From positions 4,143 to 68,142 of the forward strand of contig NZ_SMMH01000021.1 of assembly GCF_004634215.1 (NCBI RefSeq): a stretch of 64,000 bases of DNA. Reading direction: 5' to 3'. The translations under genes were made by a program, and so were the position numbers. Position 1 is the stretch's first letter; each line of letters starts with the position of its first letter. Below are positions 24,424-35,536 of this stretch, in pieces. Source of the DNA: Deinococcus fonticola. Lineage in GTDB: Bacteria; Deinococcota; Deinococci; Deinococcales; Deinococcaceae. The notes below the pieces were generated by a model. The model saw nothing but the letters and a program-made list of their open reading frames with translations. It was not told where the DNA came from and made no database searches.

Positions 24424-26709
24424 GTGACACACCAAGCCCAATCCGGCCCCACCCACCTCGGCAAACGCCGCAAAATCATCGACGGTCTGGAGAAAATCAC
24501 CGGGCAGGCGCAGTACCCCGCCGACCTGAACCTGCCGGGCCTGGTGCACCTGCGCCCCGTGCTGTCGCCCTACCCGCACGCCCGCATTGCCGGGATCGAC
24601 GTGCAGGCGGCGCGGGCCGTGCCGGGCGTGGTGGCGGTGCTGACCGGGGCCGATCTGAACGGCCCGCGCCCCGCGCACTCGCGCTCGAACATGCTGCTGG
24701 CTGGAGACGAGGTGGTGTTCGCCGGGCAGCCCGTGGCGGTGGTGGTCGCGGAGACCGAAGCGCAGGCGGCCGACGGCGCGGCCCTGCTGGACATCGAGTA
24801 CCAGCCGCTGGACAGCGTGGACGACGCGGCGCAGGCCTTGCAGGACGAGGTGCTGGTGTGGCCGCAGGGCATGCCGCGCCCCGACACCAGCATGGCCAGC
24901 CTCCACGGCGGCGGCGCCAGCGAGGAGGCCGAGCAGACTCCCTCGAACATTCACCAGCGCCAGGAATTTAAGCGTGGGGACGCCGAGAAAGCCCTGCAAG
25001 AGGCACACACCGTTATCCAGCGCACCTTCCGCACGTCGCGTGTTCACCAGGCGTACCTGGAACCGCACGCGGTGGTCGCGCAGCCGGGCGTGAAAGCGGG
25101 CGAGGTGACGGTATACACCAGCACGCAGGGCCAGTACGTGGTGCGCCGCGAGGTGGCCGGGGCGCTGAACCTGCCCGAGCGCAACGTCCACGTGGTGCCC
25201 CTGAAGGTCGGCGGGGGATTCGGCGCGAAGTATGGGCTGGTGGACGCGCTGGTGGCTGCGGTGGCGCTGAAGCTGCGCCGCCCGGCCCGGCTGGTGCTGA
25301 CCCGCAGCGAGGACATGCAGACCACCACCCCCACTCCCGAAATCGAGATCGAGCTGCGGCTGGGCGCGGATGCCCAGGGCAACCTGGTGGGCCTGGCGGT
25401 GGACGCCACCATCGAGAACGGGGCCTTCGTGTCGGGTCACGCCGGCATCATCGCCACCATGATCGGCGGCCTGTACCGCTGCGAGAACGTCCATATTACC
25501 GGCACCGAACTGCTGACCAACCGCCCGCCGGTGGGGGCCTACCGCGCTCCCGGAGTGCCGCAGGCCCTGTTCGCGCTGGAATCGGCCGTGGACGACCTGG
25601 CCCACACGCTGGGTCAGGATCCGCTGGAACTACGCCTCCAGAACGCGGCCGGGGGCGGCGACCTCACCGGAACGGGCCGCCCCTGGCCCGAAATCGGGTT
25701 GAAAGCCTGCCTGGAACGCGCGCAAGGACATTCCCTCTGGAAGGACAGAGGCCAGAACCTGAACGAGGGCGTGGGCCTGGCGGCGGGCGGCTGGCCGGGC
25801 GGGTTCTCGCCGGCCGGGGCGGTGTGCCGCGTGGACACCGACGGCACCGTGCGGCTGCACGTGGGCAGCGTGGACATCAGCGGCGTACACAGCAGCATGG
25901 TCTTGATTGCCGCCGAGACCCTGAACGTCGACCCGGACAGCGTGGAGATCGTGCAGGGTACCACCGACAGCGGTCCTTACGCCCCCAACTCGGGCGGATC
26001 ACAGGTCACCATCAGCCTCTCGGGCGCAGTGCTGGACGCGACTCAGCAGGTCAAGAACCAGCTGCTCGACCTGGCCGCCCACCACTTCGAAACGCACCGC
26101 GACGACATCGAACTCGCTGAGGGCCACGCCAGCCTGCGGGGCGTGCCTGGCAAGACGGTCTCCATCGGGCAACTCGCGGGCATGGGTCAGCGCCTGCCCG
26201 GCGGCCCCGGCCCGGTCGTGGCCGAGGGACGCGCCGCCCTGAAAGCGGGTGCGCCGGGCTTTATCGCCCAGCTGGTGAAGGTGCGCGTCGACCCGGACAC
26301 CGGGCACGTCACCCCGCTGGAAGCCGCGACCATTCAGGACGTGGGGTTTGCCCTGAACCCGCTGCTGGTCGAGGGCCAGATGCACGGCGGCAGCGCTCAG
26401 GCGTTGAGCATCGGGCTGTACGAGGGGCAGGTGTTCGCGGACGGGCAACTGACCAACCCGAACTTCATGGAGTACACCTTCCCACGCGCCGACGACCTGC
26501 CCCCGCTGGAAGCCGTGATCGTCGAGCACCCGTCCGAGCACGGCCCCTTCGGTGCCCGCGTGGTCGGTGAACCCCCCATGACTGCCGGTGCGGCCGCCGT
26601 CGCCAACGCCATCCGGGACGCGGTGGGCGTCCGGGTCACGGACTTGCCCGTGAAGCCCGAAACCCTCTGGCAGCTCATGACCCGGCAGGAATCCGGCCAG
26701 ACGGGCTGA
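24424..26709 (+). CDS. Molybdenum hydroxylase large subunit (xanthine dehydrogenase/CoxL family)
   Basis: The 761-residue protein has the aldehyde oxidase/xanthine dehydrogenase domains. Cofactor motifs GGGFGAKYG, AYRAPGVPQ and the C-terminal GEPPMTAGAAAVANAI, with the catalytic Glu in GEPP, are present. It should hold the molybdopterin-cytosine cofactor and hydroxylate an aldehyde or heterocycle. The usual FAD and 2Fe-2S partner genes are not next to it, which is unusual. GTG start with GGAGG 6 nt upstream; a TACACT box lies about 30 nt before it. Confidence 0.9.
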   Translation: MTHQAQSGPTHLGKRRKIIDGLEKITGQAQYPADLNLPGLVHLRPVLSPYPHARIAGIDVQAARAVPGVVAVLTGADLNGPRPAHSRSNMLLAGDEVVFAGQPVAVVVAETEAQAADGAALLDIEYQPLDSVDDAAQALQDEVLVWPQGMPRPDTSMASLHGGGASEEAEQTPSNIHQRQEFKRGDAEKALQEAHTVIQRTFRTSRVHQAYLEPHAVVAQPGVKAGEVTVYTSTQGQYVVRREVAGALNLPERNVHVVPLKVGGGFGAKYGLVDALVAAVALKLRRPARLVLTRSEDMQTTTPTPEIEIELRLGADAQGNLVGLAVDATIENGAFVSGHAGIIATMIGGLYRCENVHITGTELLTNRPPVGAYRAPGVPQALFALESAVDDLAHTLGQDPLELRLQNAAGGGDLTGTGRPWPEIGLKACLERAQGHSLWKDRGQNLNEGVGLAAGGWPGGFSPAGAVCRVDTDGTVRLHVGSVDISGVHSSMVLIAAETLNVDPDSVEIVQGTTDSGPYAPNSGGSQVTISLSGAVLDATQQVKNQLLDLAAHHFETHRDDIELAEGHASLRGVPGKTVSIGQLAGMGQRLPGGPGPVVAEGRAALKAGAPGFIAQLVKVRVDPDTGHVTPLEAATIQDVGFALNPLLVEGQMHGGSAQALSIGLYEGQVFADGQLTNPNFMEYTFPRADDLPPLEAVIVEHPSEHGPFGARVVGEPPMTAGAAAVANAIRDAVGVRVTDLPVKPETLWQLMTRQESGQTG

Positions 26710-26737
26710 CTCCGGCCGTCAGGCTGTGCCTACCAGC

Positions 26738-27656
<919 letters not shown>

Positions 27657-27667
<11 letters not shown>

Positions 27668-28481
27668 GGGCGGCAAACAGCTTCTGGTGCCCGGCGTGCA
27701 TCTCACGGTAAAACGTCTCGTTCGGCACGCCGGGAACGCCCAGGTCAGCCAGAACCTCGTCGAAGGAGAAAGGCCCCTCCTGCAAACGGATGTAATAGCG
27801 GGTGTTCCAGTCCAGCAACTCGGGGCCGTGCAGCCCCCCGTGGCACGGGAGAATCACCTCGGGTTGCAGGGTTTTCAGGCGTTCAATGCTGCCCAGCAGG
27901 GCGGGCAACTGCGCCGCGTCACTCAGCAGCGGAAACGGGAATTCCAGCGCGTCCGCCGCCAGCAGGAAGCGCAATTCCGGAATCCACACTGCCACCTGAT
28001 CGGGCGCGTGGCCCGGCGCGGGCAGCAGGTGCAGGGTCAGGTCGCCGCCGTCGATCACGAACTCGTGCGTGAACATCAGCGTGGGGAAAAATAGAGTGGT
28101 GTCTGCGAAGCGCTGGGGTTCCTGTGCCTGTTCCTGGGCCTGTTTGTGGGCCAGTTTCCGGGCGCTGTCCAGGCGCCGCTCCGGGTCACGCGACAGGGCG
28201 TGGGCGATGATCGGCGCGGCGAACGCCTGATCCGGCGCAAAAACTGCGTTGCCCCAGGCATGGTCGTAGTGGTCGTGCGTGTTCACCACCAGCAGTTGAC
28301 GTTCCGGCAGCGCGGGCCGCAGCAATTCCATCATCTGCGCGGCTTCCTGCGGCGTGCCGAACGTATCCACGACCACCACGTACCGCTCCGTGACCACCGC
28401 GAAACAGTCCACTTCCGGCGCAGACCGGAAACACCGCACGCGCGGATCAGGCGTGGGCACTTCCATGATGATAGGAATCAT
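27657..28481 (-). CDS. MBL-fold metallohydrolase
   Basis: The 274-residue protein carries the metallo-beta-lactamase zinc motif THDHYDH (His69, His71, Asp73, His74), a later His in PAPGHAPD and PCHGGLHG. The substrate is unknown; glyoxalase II-like or lactonase activity is possible. Its ATG overlaps the stop of trmB (ATGA at 28478-28481 read on the minus strand), so the two are translationally coupled. The 28118-28160 segment encodes a Gln/Glu/Ala-rich helix (HKQAQEQAQEPQ). Confidence 0.87.
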
Positions 28482-29473
28482 CAGTACCCCCGGTGAGTGA
28501 CCTTCGCGCCCTCGCTTTTCAGCCAGTCCGTGACCGCGCCCACCGCCGCTTTTACGCCCGGCGTGATGATCGGGCCGCCGAACTTCGCCAGCCGGACGAG
28601 GGTGCTGCCGTCCTCGCGGTTCGTAATGCCCACCAGCACTTCCTGCGTCAATTCGCCCTCCACGACGTGCGCCAGGGCCACCCAGCCGTCCCGGCGCAGG
28701 CTAGCGTACAGGTCGAGCAGAACAACGGTATGCCCTTTGCCCTGAGCAGTGTATTTCTGAAAATCAGTGGGGGAGAAATCGGTTGGCAGGGTTAAAATGG
28801 CGTGGGGCACGTCGTTCTCCGTTTCAGGGTAGGGGAATGTAGAACCATGTGGAACTTCCGTCTGGCGCGTGGGCGTGAAGCGGGCGTGATTCACACCCAG
28901 GCCCAGGTCACGCCACTTCAGGGCGTACTTCGTTTCGAGCGCGGCGGGCGGTGGGTCGCCCGTTTCCACCTGCATGACGCCGCTTGCCTGCGCTTCCCGG
29001 CATGCGAACTCGAAGTATTCGTCGTGGTCCGTGGTGAACAGGATGCTTCCGCCCGGTTTCAGGCGGCTGGCGGCCAGCTCGAAGAACGGGACGCGCAGCA
29101 GGCGGTGTTCTTCGTGCCCCGCCTTGGGCCACGGATCCGGAAAGTTCACGATGATCGCGTCCAGGCTGGCCTCGGGAATTACCTCGCGCACCAGCACGTC
29201 CGCGGGCATTTTCGACAGAATGGCATTGCCGATTCCTGCACTCTTCAGGCGGCGGTGCGCTTTCAGGAGCGACACGCCCGACAGTTCCACGCCCAGATAA
29301 TTCGGGACTTCCGCGAAGGTCTGCGCACTGTGCTGAACATGGTGCGGCCAGAAGCGCCCGTCCCCGAAGCCCACTTCCAGCACCCAGGGCCGCTCCGGCG
29401 TGTCCGGGTACAGCCGCGCCGCCGCATCCGGGAACTGGAAGTCCGACAGGCGGAAAATGCGCGGCCCGGTCAC
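28481..29473 (-). CDS. trmB: TrmB, tRNA (guanine-N7)-methyltransferase, long form
   Basis: The 330-residue enzyme makes m7G46 in the tRNA variable loop. The SAM site EVGFGDGRF, the NFPDPWPKAGHEEHRL signature and a late DHDEYF segment match TrmB. The first about 210 residues are the usual enzyme; about 110 extra C-terminal residues (from near 220) form an added domain known in Deinococcus-Thermus TrmB proteins. GTG start at 29473 overlaps the MnmG-like gene by 4 nt (GTGA). Coupling suggests co-expression with another tRNA-modification-type protein. Confidence 0.93.
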   Translation of the reverse strand: MTGPRIFRLSDFQFPDAAARLYPDTPERPWVLEVGFGDGRFWPHHVQHSAQTFAEVPNYLGVELSGVSLLKAHRRLKSAGIGNAILSKMPADVLVREVIPEASLDAIIVNFPDPWPKAGHEEHRLLRVPFFELAASRLKPGGSILFTTDHDEYFEFACREAQASGVMQVETGDPPPAALETKYALKWRDLGLGVNHARFTPTRQTEVPHGSTFPYPETENDVPHAILTLPTDFSPTDFQKYTAQGKGHTVVLLDLYASLRRDGWVALAHVVEGELTQEVLVGITNREDGSTLVRLAKFGGPIITPGVKAAVGAVTDWLKSEGAKVTHRGY

Positions 29474-30246
29474 GGGTTCCCCCCGGCAGCAAGAAGTTCG
29501 TCCGCGAGCTGCGCGGCGTCTTCCAGCACGCTGGTGTAGGTGTGTGTTCCGGGCGTGCAGCGTCCCACCGCATAAACGTGGTCGAATCGTCCCAGACGAA
29601 ACCCATTCAATTCACTCCGCGCCGGAGTCAGGAAACGCACCGAGTACGCGGGCGCTCCATCGGCGGCCGGGGCCTCCTGCTCGTCGCCCACCAGCAGCAC
29701 TGCCCGCGACAGGTCGTCCGCCAGGAAATCGTAAGCCACCTCCGACAGGCGCCCCGCCTCCTCGACCGAATCACCCATCAGCAAGCGGCCTTTCAGGAAC
29801 GCCCCCACCGCCAGCACTCCTGAGCGCGCCTGCAACTTCGGGCCTTCCCAGGTGGACAGCGTCACCAGACCGTCCTCGCCCTCGTCCACTTCCGTCACGG
29901 TGCTCTGAAGCAGATGAAGGCCCGGCGTGCCCTCGATTTCCGCCTTCAGGTGGCGGTGAAACGCCCAACCATCAACAGGGCCGTCCACTTCCGGCGCAAT
30001 CCGCTCGGCCACCCGCGCGAACACGCTGCCCGCCGGAAAATCCACTCCCGTCAGCGTCGGCTGGTACAGGTTGCCCAGGTGATCGAGCGCCTGAGACACC
30101 AGCAGCACATCCGCGCCCGCCCGCGCCAGGCGCCACGCCAGCTCCACGCCGGCCAGCCCCGCCCCGACCACTGCCACGTCGTACACGTGCCCCGGCTGAG
30201 GCTGACTACGTTGAGGTTTTGCTGGATAAAACTGCGGCCCTGACAT
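29470..30246 (-). CDS. Short MnmG(GidA)-like FAD-binding protein
   Basis: The 258-residue protein has an N-terminal dinucleotide-binding motif VAVVGAGLAGVELAWRLARAG and later VLAVGAFLKGR and YAVGRCTPGTHTYTSVLEDA, which resemble segments of MnmG. MnmG itself is over 600 residues, so this is a short relative lacking the C-terminal tRNA-binding part. It heads an operon with trmB, which makes a role in tRNA modification likely but unproven. ATG at 30246. Confidence 0.82.
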   Translation of the reverse strand: MSGPQFYPAKPQRSQPQPGHVYDVAVVGAGLAGVELAWRLARAGADVLLVSQALDHLGNLYQPTLTGVDFPAGSVFARVAERIAPEVDGPVDGWAFHRHLKAEIEGTPGLHLLQSTVTEVDEGEDGLVTLSTWEGPKLQARSGVLAVGAFLKGRLLMGDSVEEAGRLSEVAYDFLADDLSRAVLLVGDEQEAPAADGAPAYSVRFLTPARSELNGFRLGRFDHVYAVGRCTPGTHTYTSVLEDAAQLADELLAAGGNP

Positions 30247-30323
30247 CAGCAGAGAGTGTAACCCAACCCCACCGGCCAGACGACGCGCGTGGGGAGAGCC
30301 GCCCTGCTCTGAATCAGCGAACG

Positions 30324-30947
30324 TCAGTCACGCGGAGCATTGTTCAGCCTTGCCATGTACTCGGCGGTTTGCCTTTCCTCCTGCCGCTCGCTGCGGCTGA
30401 GGTATTCCCGTACGTTCGCCTGATCCTGCGCGTTCCTGTTCTGGCTGAGTTTGTATTTGCCTTCCAGGCGCGTGACTTCTATCTCGAAGGTGACGATGGC
30501 CTTGAATTGGCGCTGTTCGTACTCCTGGGGGATAGGGGCCATGTCGGGCACGAACTCCTTGACCAGACCGTACGCGATGTCGTGGGTTTTGTCTCCTTCG
30601 ACGATGCGGGGCAGGCCGTAGGCGTGAATGGCAGTGTAGTTCCAGGTGGGGACAGTGGGGCTGCTGTCGTACCAGGTGGAGCGAATGGGGGCGTGTGGCC
30701 CCTGGAAGATGACCAGAACTTCCCGATTGCCAGCGTGCTGGGCGCCAAAGTGCTGCCACTGCCTGTTGGCCCGGGCCAGATGCGAGCGGAGATAAAGCCG
30801 GTCGTTTTCGGGCTGAATAAGAATGGGCAGGTGCGTGGCGTAGGGAACGCCGTCCGGCGCGGTAATCAGGGTAGCAAAGGGGTTTTCGCGCATGAAGCGG
30901 AGTTGCTCGGTGTGGTCGTCCATGCGGAAGTAGGCGGGCAGGTACAT
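30324..30947 (-). CDS. PaiB-like FMN-binding protein
   Basis: The 207-residue protein matches the FMN-binding negative regulator family of PaiB: MYLPAYFRMDD at the start, FATLITAPDGVPYATHLP and the VPTWNY motif near residue 118. In Bacillus PaiB affects sporulation and protease genes. The biochemical role is not settled and the fold is that of flavin reductase or pyridoxamine oxidase-like proteins. The ATG at 30947 follows a TACCCT box by 6 nt without a ribosome site, so a long in-frame extension upstream is rejected. Confidence 0.88.
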   Translation of the reverse strand: MYLPAYFRMDDHTEQLRFMRENPFATLITAPDGVPYATHLPILIQPENDRLYLRSHLARANRQWQHFGAQHAGNREVLVIFQGPHAPIRSTWYDSSPTVPTWNYTAIHAYGLPRIVEGDKTHDIAYGLVKEFVPDMAPIPQEYEQRQFKAIVTFEIEVTRLEGKYKLSQNRNAQDQANVREYLSRSERQEERQTAEYMARLNNAPRD

Positions 30948-31027
30948 GGGGAGAGGGTAGGTGCCTGGTGGACGGGTGAACAGGGCCATTCTCCGGCAGC
31001 TGGAGCCGTCCACTTTAAGATGGGCAG

Positions 31028-31915
31028 GTGACGTTGAACGATGGTTACGCCTACACCTCGCATATTCAGCGGGGCGGCGTGAACGTGCTGGATTTCCTGT
31101 CGGGTGAGTTCCGGCATTCATCGCGGGAGGTGTGGGCGGCGCGGCTGGCAACGGGTGAAATCGAGCTGGACGGACGCTCGCTGCGGGCGAACGTGCGCCT
31201 GCGGGCGGGGCAGCAACTGGTGTGGCATCGCCCACCGTGGCGGGAGGAGACGGTTCCCCTGTCGTTCGAGGTGCTGTTCGAGGACGCGGATCTGCTGGCG
31301 GTGAGTAAACCTGCGGGCCTGCCGACGGTGCCGGGGGGCGGGTTCCTTAACCACACCCTGTTGTCGGCGGTGCGTGGGCGCTGGCCGACCGCCTCGCCCC
31401 TGCACCGACTGGGGCGGGGAACGTCGGGGCTGGTGCTGTGCTCGCTGACTTCACGGGCGGGAGCAGCACTCCTGGCAGACTGGCGGGCGCAGCGCGTGCA
31501 GAAGGTGTACCTGGCCCTGGCATCCGGCGTGGCGGCGCAGGATGTCTTCGAGATTCGTACCCCGATTGGCCCCGTTCCTCACGCGAAACTGGGCGAGGTG
31601 TTCGCCGCGAGTCCGGCGGGCAAGGCCGCCCGTTCGGTGGCGCGGGTGCTGGAGCGCCGCCAGGACTCGACGCTTTTCGAGGTGGAGATCTTCACGGGAA
31701 GGCCGCATCAGATTCGCATTCACCTGGCCAGCATCGGCCAGCCGCTGGTGGGTGACCCGCTGTATGTGCCGGGCGGTTCTCCCTTGCCGGAGGCACTGCC
31801 GGGAGACGTGGGGTATCACCTGCACGCCTGGAAGCTGACATTCACTCACCCGGCCAGCGGGAAGGCAATGACGTTGACCGCACCGCCCCCGGCCATACTG
31901 GAACATGAATCGTAG
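31028..31915 (+). CDS. RluA-family pseudouridine synthase homologue lacking the catalytic Asp
   Basis: The 295-residue protein has an S4-like N-terminal segment (about 18-68) and the RluA fold. The signature HRLDxxTSG reads HRLGRGTSG at 126-134: the codon of residue 129 is GGG (Gly) where the family's catalytic Asp is expected. Other motifs are intact: AVSKPAGLPTVPGGG, KVYLALASG, TGRPHQIRIHLASIGQPLVGDPLY. It may be a divergent subfamily with another nucleophile or a binding protein without catalysis. GTG start at 31028; GCAGGT just upstream is a weak ribosome site. Confidence 0.9.
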   Translation: MTLNDGYAYTSHIQRGGVNVLDFLSGEFRHSSREVWAARLATGEIELDGRSLRANVRLRAGQQLVWHRPPWREETVPLSFEVLFEDADLLAVSKPAGLPTVPGGGFLNHTLLSAVRGRWPTASPLHRLGRGTSGLVLCSLTSRAGAALLADWRAQRVQKVYLALASGVAAQDVFEIRTPIGPVPHAKLGEVFAASPAGKAARSVARVLERRQDSTLFEVEIFTGRPHQIRIHLASIGQPLVGDPLYVPGGSPLPEALPGDVGYHLHAWKLTFTHPASGKAMTLTAPPPAILEHES

Positions 31916-31944
31916 GTCGTGAACCCCACGCTCTACCTCTGAAG

Positions 31945-33096
31945 TTACGCCAGCAGTTCGGCGAAATCGTCCTCCTCGTTGTCCTGGGCGTAGGGCAGGG
32001 AGAAGGTGAAGGTGCTGCCTTTGCCGCGCTGGGATTCGACCCAGATGCTGCCGCCGTGTTCTTCGATGGCCATTTTGCAAAAAGCCAGGCCCATGCCGGT
32101 GTCGAAGCGGCCGTGCAGGGTCAGGCGGCTCTGTTCGAAGGCGGCGAAGAGATTGGGGATGTCCTCGGCGGGGATGCCCTCGCCATTGTCACGGACGCTG
32201 ACATGCACCTGGTCGCCGACCACCTGGACGCTCAGGCTGATGGTGCCGCCGCTGGTGGTGTGCTTGAGGGCGTTGCTCAGGAGATTGGCCATCACGCGGC
32301 GCAGGATTTCCGGGTCGGCGCTGACGGGACTCATGTTCTGGGCGACCTGGGCGCTCACTTCGCGGTCGCGCAGGCCGCTGCCGACGTCGCCCCGGGCCAG
32401 TTCGATGATTTCGCTGAACATGGGGCTGAACACCAGTTCGCGTTTCAGGTTCATTTTTCCGGCCTGGATTTTGCGGACGTCCAGCATGTTGACGGTGAGG
32501 TGCAGCAGGTGCTGCGCTTCGTCGCGGGCCACCGTAATCAGTTCGCGCGAGTCGCCGGGGACGCGGTGGTCGTCCTCGACGATTTCGAGGAGGCCCATGA
32601 CGGCGGCGATGGGGTTTTTCAGGTCGTGGACGAGCATGTGAACGAGCTGGTCGCGGATGCGCTCCTCGTGTTCCCAGTTGTCCATCTTGCGTTGCAGTTG
32701 GGCCACACGCTCCTGGTAGTCGTGGTGCTGCTGCGCGCGGCCCAGCATGTTGTTCACCTGCAAGCTGAGGGCCTGGAGCGGCGTGGTGTCGCTGATCAGG
32801 GCGTCCGCGCCCGCGCTGAGCATTTCGCCCAGGCCGTGACTGCCCACGGCCAGCCACTGGGTGGCGCTCAGTTCGCTGCGTTGACGCAGCATGGGCAGCA
32901 CTTCCCACAGCGGAACGCCGGGCGTGTCGGTGTACAGCAGGGCCACGTGGGGCGGCTGGACATGCGCTTCACGCAGCAGCGTTTCGGCGTCGGGGATGTG
33001 CTGCACGTCCGTGTTTTTCAGGCTGTCTTTGAGGGACACCGCGCGGGCGGTGTCCCGCGAGACGACGAAGACGACGGGGGCGGCAGCTCTGAGCAT
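31945..33096 (-). CDS. Sensor histidine kinase with degenerate receiver domain
   Basis: The 383-residue soluble protein has an N-terminal receiver-like domain (about 1-120) in which LLYTDTPG replaces LLDxxMPG, so the phospho-acceptor Asp is Tyr. A coiled linker follows, then HisKA with the H box [12 protein letters not shown] (His near 159) and an ATPase domain with [18 protein letters not shown] and GMGLAF. It should autophosphorylate, but its input domain cannot be phosphorylated in the usual way. No response regulator is adjacent. A TAAACT box (33113-33108) lies 11 nt before the ATG. Confidence 0.9.
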   Translation of the reverse strand: MLRAAAPVVFVVSRDTARAVSLKDSLKNTDVQHIPDAETLLREAHVQPPHVALLYTDTPGVPLWEVLPMLRQRSELSATQWLAVGSHGLGEMLSAGADALISDTTPLQALSLQVNNMLGRAQQHHDYQERVAQLQRKMDNWEHEERIRDQLVHMLVHDLKNPIAAVMGLLEIVEDDHRVPGDSRELITVARDEAQHLLHLTVNMLDVRKIQAGKMNLKRELVFSPMFSEIIELARGDVGSGLRDREVSAQVAQNMSPVSADPEILRRVMANLLSNALKHTTSGGTISLSVQVVGDQVHVSVRDNGEGIPAEDIPNLFAAFEQSRLTLHGRFDTGMGLAFCKMAIEEHGGSIWVESQRGKGSTFTFSLPYAQDNEEDDFAELLA

Positions 33097-33184
33097 GGAT
33101 TGGCTTCAGTTTAGCATCCGGTGTGGCGGGGTTTTTGGGCAGACTTGGAGGAAGCCCCGAACCAGAGCATGAGTATGCAGCTGT

Positions 33185-33226
33185 ATTATTCATTTTGTCG
33201 CCAGGCACAAGCGACCATGAAATAAT
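33185..33226. repeat. Imperfect inverted repeat between kinase and arginase genes
   Basis: ATTATTCATTTTGTCGC (33185-33201) and GCGACCATGAAATAAT (33211-33226) form an imperfect stem around a 9-nt loop. The region is AT-rich against its surroundings and lies between divergent genes, so it may be a regulator site or a structured RNA element. Confidence 0.45.
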
Positions 33227-33240
33227 GTTGCACACGCAAG

Positions 33241-33273
33241 GCATAACGCCCGGCAGCCCTTAAGCTGTTATGC
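33241..33273 (+). promoter_or_regulatory. Operator-like inverted repeat over the arginase promoter
   Basis: GCATAAC (33241-33247) and GTTATGC (33267-33273) are perfect 7-bp inverted arms, 19 nt apart. The -10 box TAAGCT (33261-33266) abuts the right arm, which ends directly at the arginase ATG. A small CAGC/GCTG stem lies between them. A protein bound here would block the promoter. Confidence 0.4.
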
Positions 33274-34173
<900 letters not shown>

Positions 34174-34201
34174 GGCAAGCAGAAAGAAGCAAAACCAGTG
34201 G

Positions 34202-34227
34202 TCGAGGTCTTGAACCTCGATCTTTTT
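34202..34227 (+). terminator. Terminator of arginase
   Basis: TCGAGGT (34202-34208) pairs with ACCTCGA (34214-34220), followed by TCTTTTT. It ends 3 nt before the stop codon of the convergent gene. Confidence 0.8.
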
Positions 34228-34229
34228 AT

Positions 34230-34520
34230 TTACATGGGCAGGCTGTCCGGCTCCTGGGGCAGGTACGGTGCGGCTTCCTCGAAACCCTCCAGCGCCCCGG
34301 GAATCAGAAGCCAGTCGTCGCCCTCACGGGTGGCGAGGTCGCCCTGCACCATGCGGTTCAGTTCGGCCTGTACGCGCTGCTCGGCGCGGCGCACGGGCAG
34401 GTTGTCCGCGCCCTTCACCCCGCGCCAGCGCAGGAAAGCGCGGTGAAACGCAGGCAGCGCGGACAGCTCCACCCTGCTTTCGAGGGAACGCCAGGACAGG
34501 CCGGAGGCGGAATCGGTCAT
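34230..34520 (-). CDS. Hypothetical protein, 96 aa
   Basis: MTDSASGLSWRSLESRVELSALP... is a compact protein with several Trp and a charged, helical middle; no membrane or metal motif is visible. The VRRAEQRVQAELNRMV segment resembles part of a winged helix but I cannot confirm it. Only 90 nt separate its start from the divergent era start, so both promoters share that space. No family recognised. Confidence 0.7.
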   Translation of the reverse strand: MTDSASGLSWRSLESRVELSALPAFHRAFLRWRGVKGADNLPVRRAEQRVQAELNRMVQGDLATREGDDWLLIPGALEGFEEAAPYLPQEPDSLPM

Positions 34521-34610
34521 GCGTTCAGTGTGGCGCGAAAGGCCCGAGTCTGCCTCGTGGTTCCCTTCATGGGCGCTCAGCTTCAACGTTTTGCATGAGA
34601 GAATGGGGGA

Positions 34611-35522
34611 ATGACCGATTCTTCCTCTGCACAGACCCACTCCGGTTTTGTCGCCATCGTCGGCAAGCCCAACGTGGGTAAAAGCACGCTGCTGAACAGT
34701 TTTCTGGGAACGAAAGTGGCCCCCACCAGCCCGCGCCCGCAGACCACGCGCCGGGGCGTGCGCGGCATTCACACGAATGGAGACCGGCAACTGGTATTCG
34801 TGGACACGCCGGGGATGCACAAGCCCAAGGACGCGCTGGGCAAGTACATGAACCACGAGGTTCACAGCGCGCTCTCCGACGTGGACGCCGTGGTGTGGGT
34901 GGTCGATCTGCGCCACCCGCCCACCGACGAGGACAGGCTGGTGGCCAACAGCGTGCGCGACCTGCCCAAGCCGCTGTTTCTGGTCGGCAACAAGACCGAC
35001 GCCGCCAAGTACCCGGACGAGGCCATGAAGCTGTACTCGGCGCTGCTGGAGGGCCGCGACGGCGAAACGACCGAGACCATGCTGTCGGCACAGAACAACC
35101 CCAATGCCGTGTCTACCCTGCGCGAGCAACTGCTGGAGGTGCTGCCCGAGAACCCCTTCTTCTTCCCGGTAGGCGCCGCCAGTGACCAGAGCCGTGAAAT
35201 GTGGGCGGCCGAGATCATCCGCGAGGAAGCCATGAAAAAGCTGCGTGACGAGCTGCCCTACGCCGTGGCGACCCGCGTGAACACCTGGACGGAGCGCGAG
35301 GACGGCCTGCAACGCATCGAGGGCGAGATTATCGTCGAGAAGAACCAGCACAAGGGCATGGTGATCGGCGCGGGCGGCAAGCAGCTGCGCGAGATCGGGC
35401 AGGCGGCCCGCAAGCAGCTGGAGGTCTTCCTGAACCGCAAGGTGTACCTGGGCCTGGAAGTCATCGTGATTCCGGGCTGGCGCGAGGACGAGGAAGCCCT
35501 GCGCGAACTGGGCTACGAGTAA
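34611..35522 (+). CDS. era: Era, ribosome-assembly GTPase
   Basis: The 303-residue GTPase binds 16S rRNA and helps mature the small subunit. GTPase motifs: G1 GKPNVGKST (near 18-26), G2 region TTRRGVRG, G3 DTPG, G4 NKTD and a G5-like LSAQNN. The C-terminal KH domain holds [13 protein letters not shown]. Length and order are standard. GGGGGA immediately precedes the ATG. It is essential in most bacteria. Confidence 0.96.
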   Translation: MTDSSSAQTHSGFVAIVGKPNVGKSTLLNSFLGTKVAPTSPRPQTTRRGVRGIHTNGDRQLVFVDTPGMHKPKDALGKYMNHEVHSALSDVDAVVWVVDLRHPPTDEDRLVANSVRDLPKPLFLVGNKTDAAKYPDEAMKLYSALLEGRDGETTETMLSAQNNPNAVSTLREQLLEVLPENPFFFPVGAASDQSREMWAAEIIREEAMKKLRDELPYAVATRVNTWTEREDGLQRIEGEIIVEKNQHKGMVIGAGGKQLREIGQAARKQLEVFLNRKVYLGLEVIVIPGWREDEEALRELGYE

Positions 35523-35536
35523 GCGGCGGCGTGATC

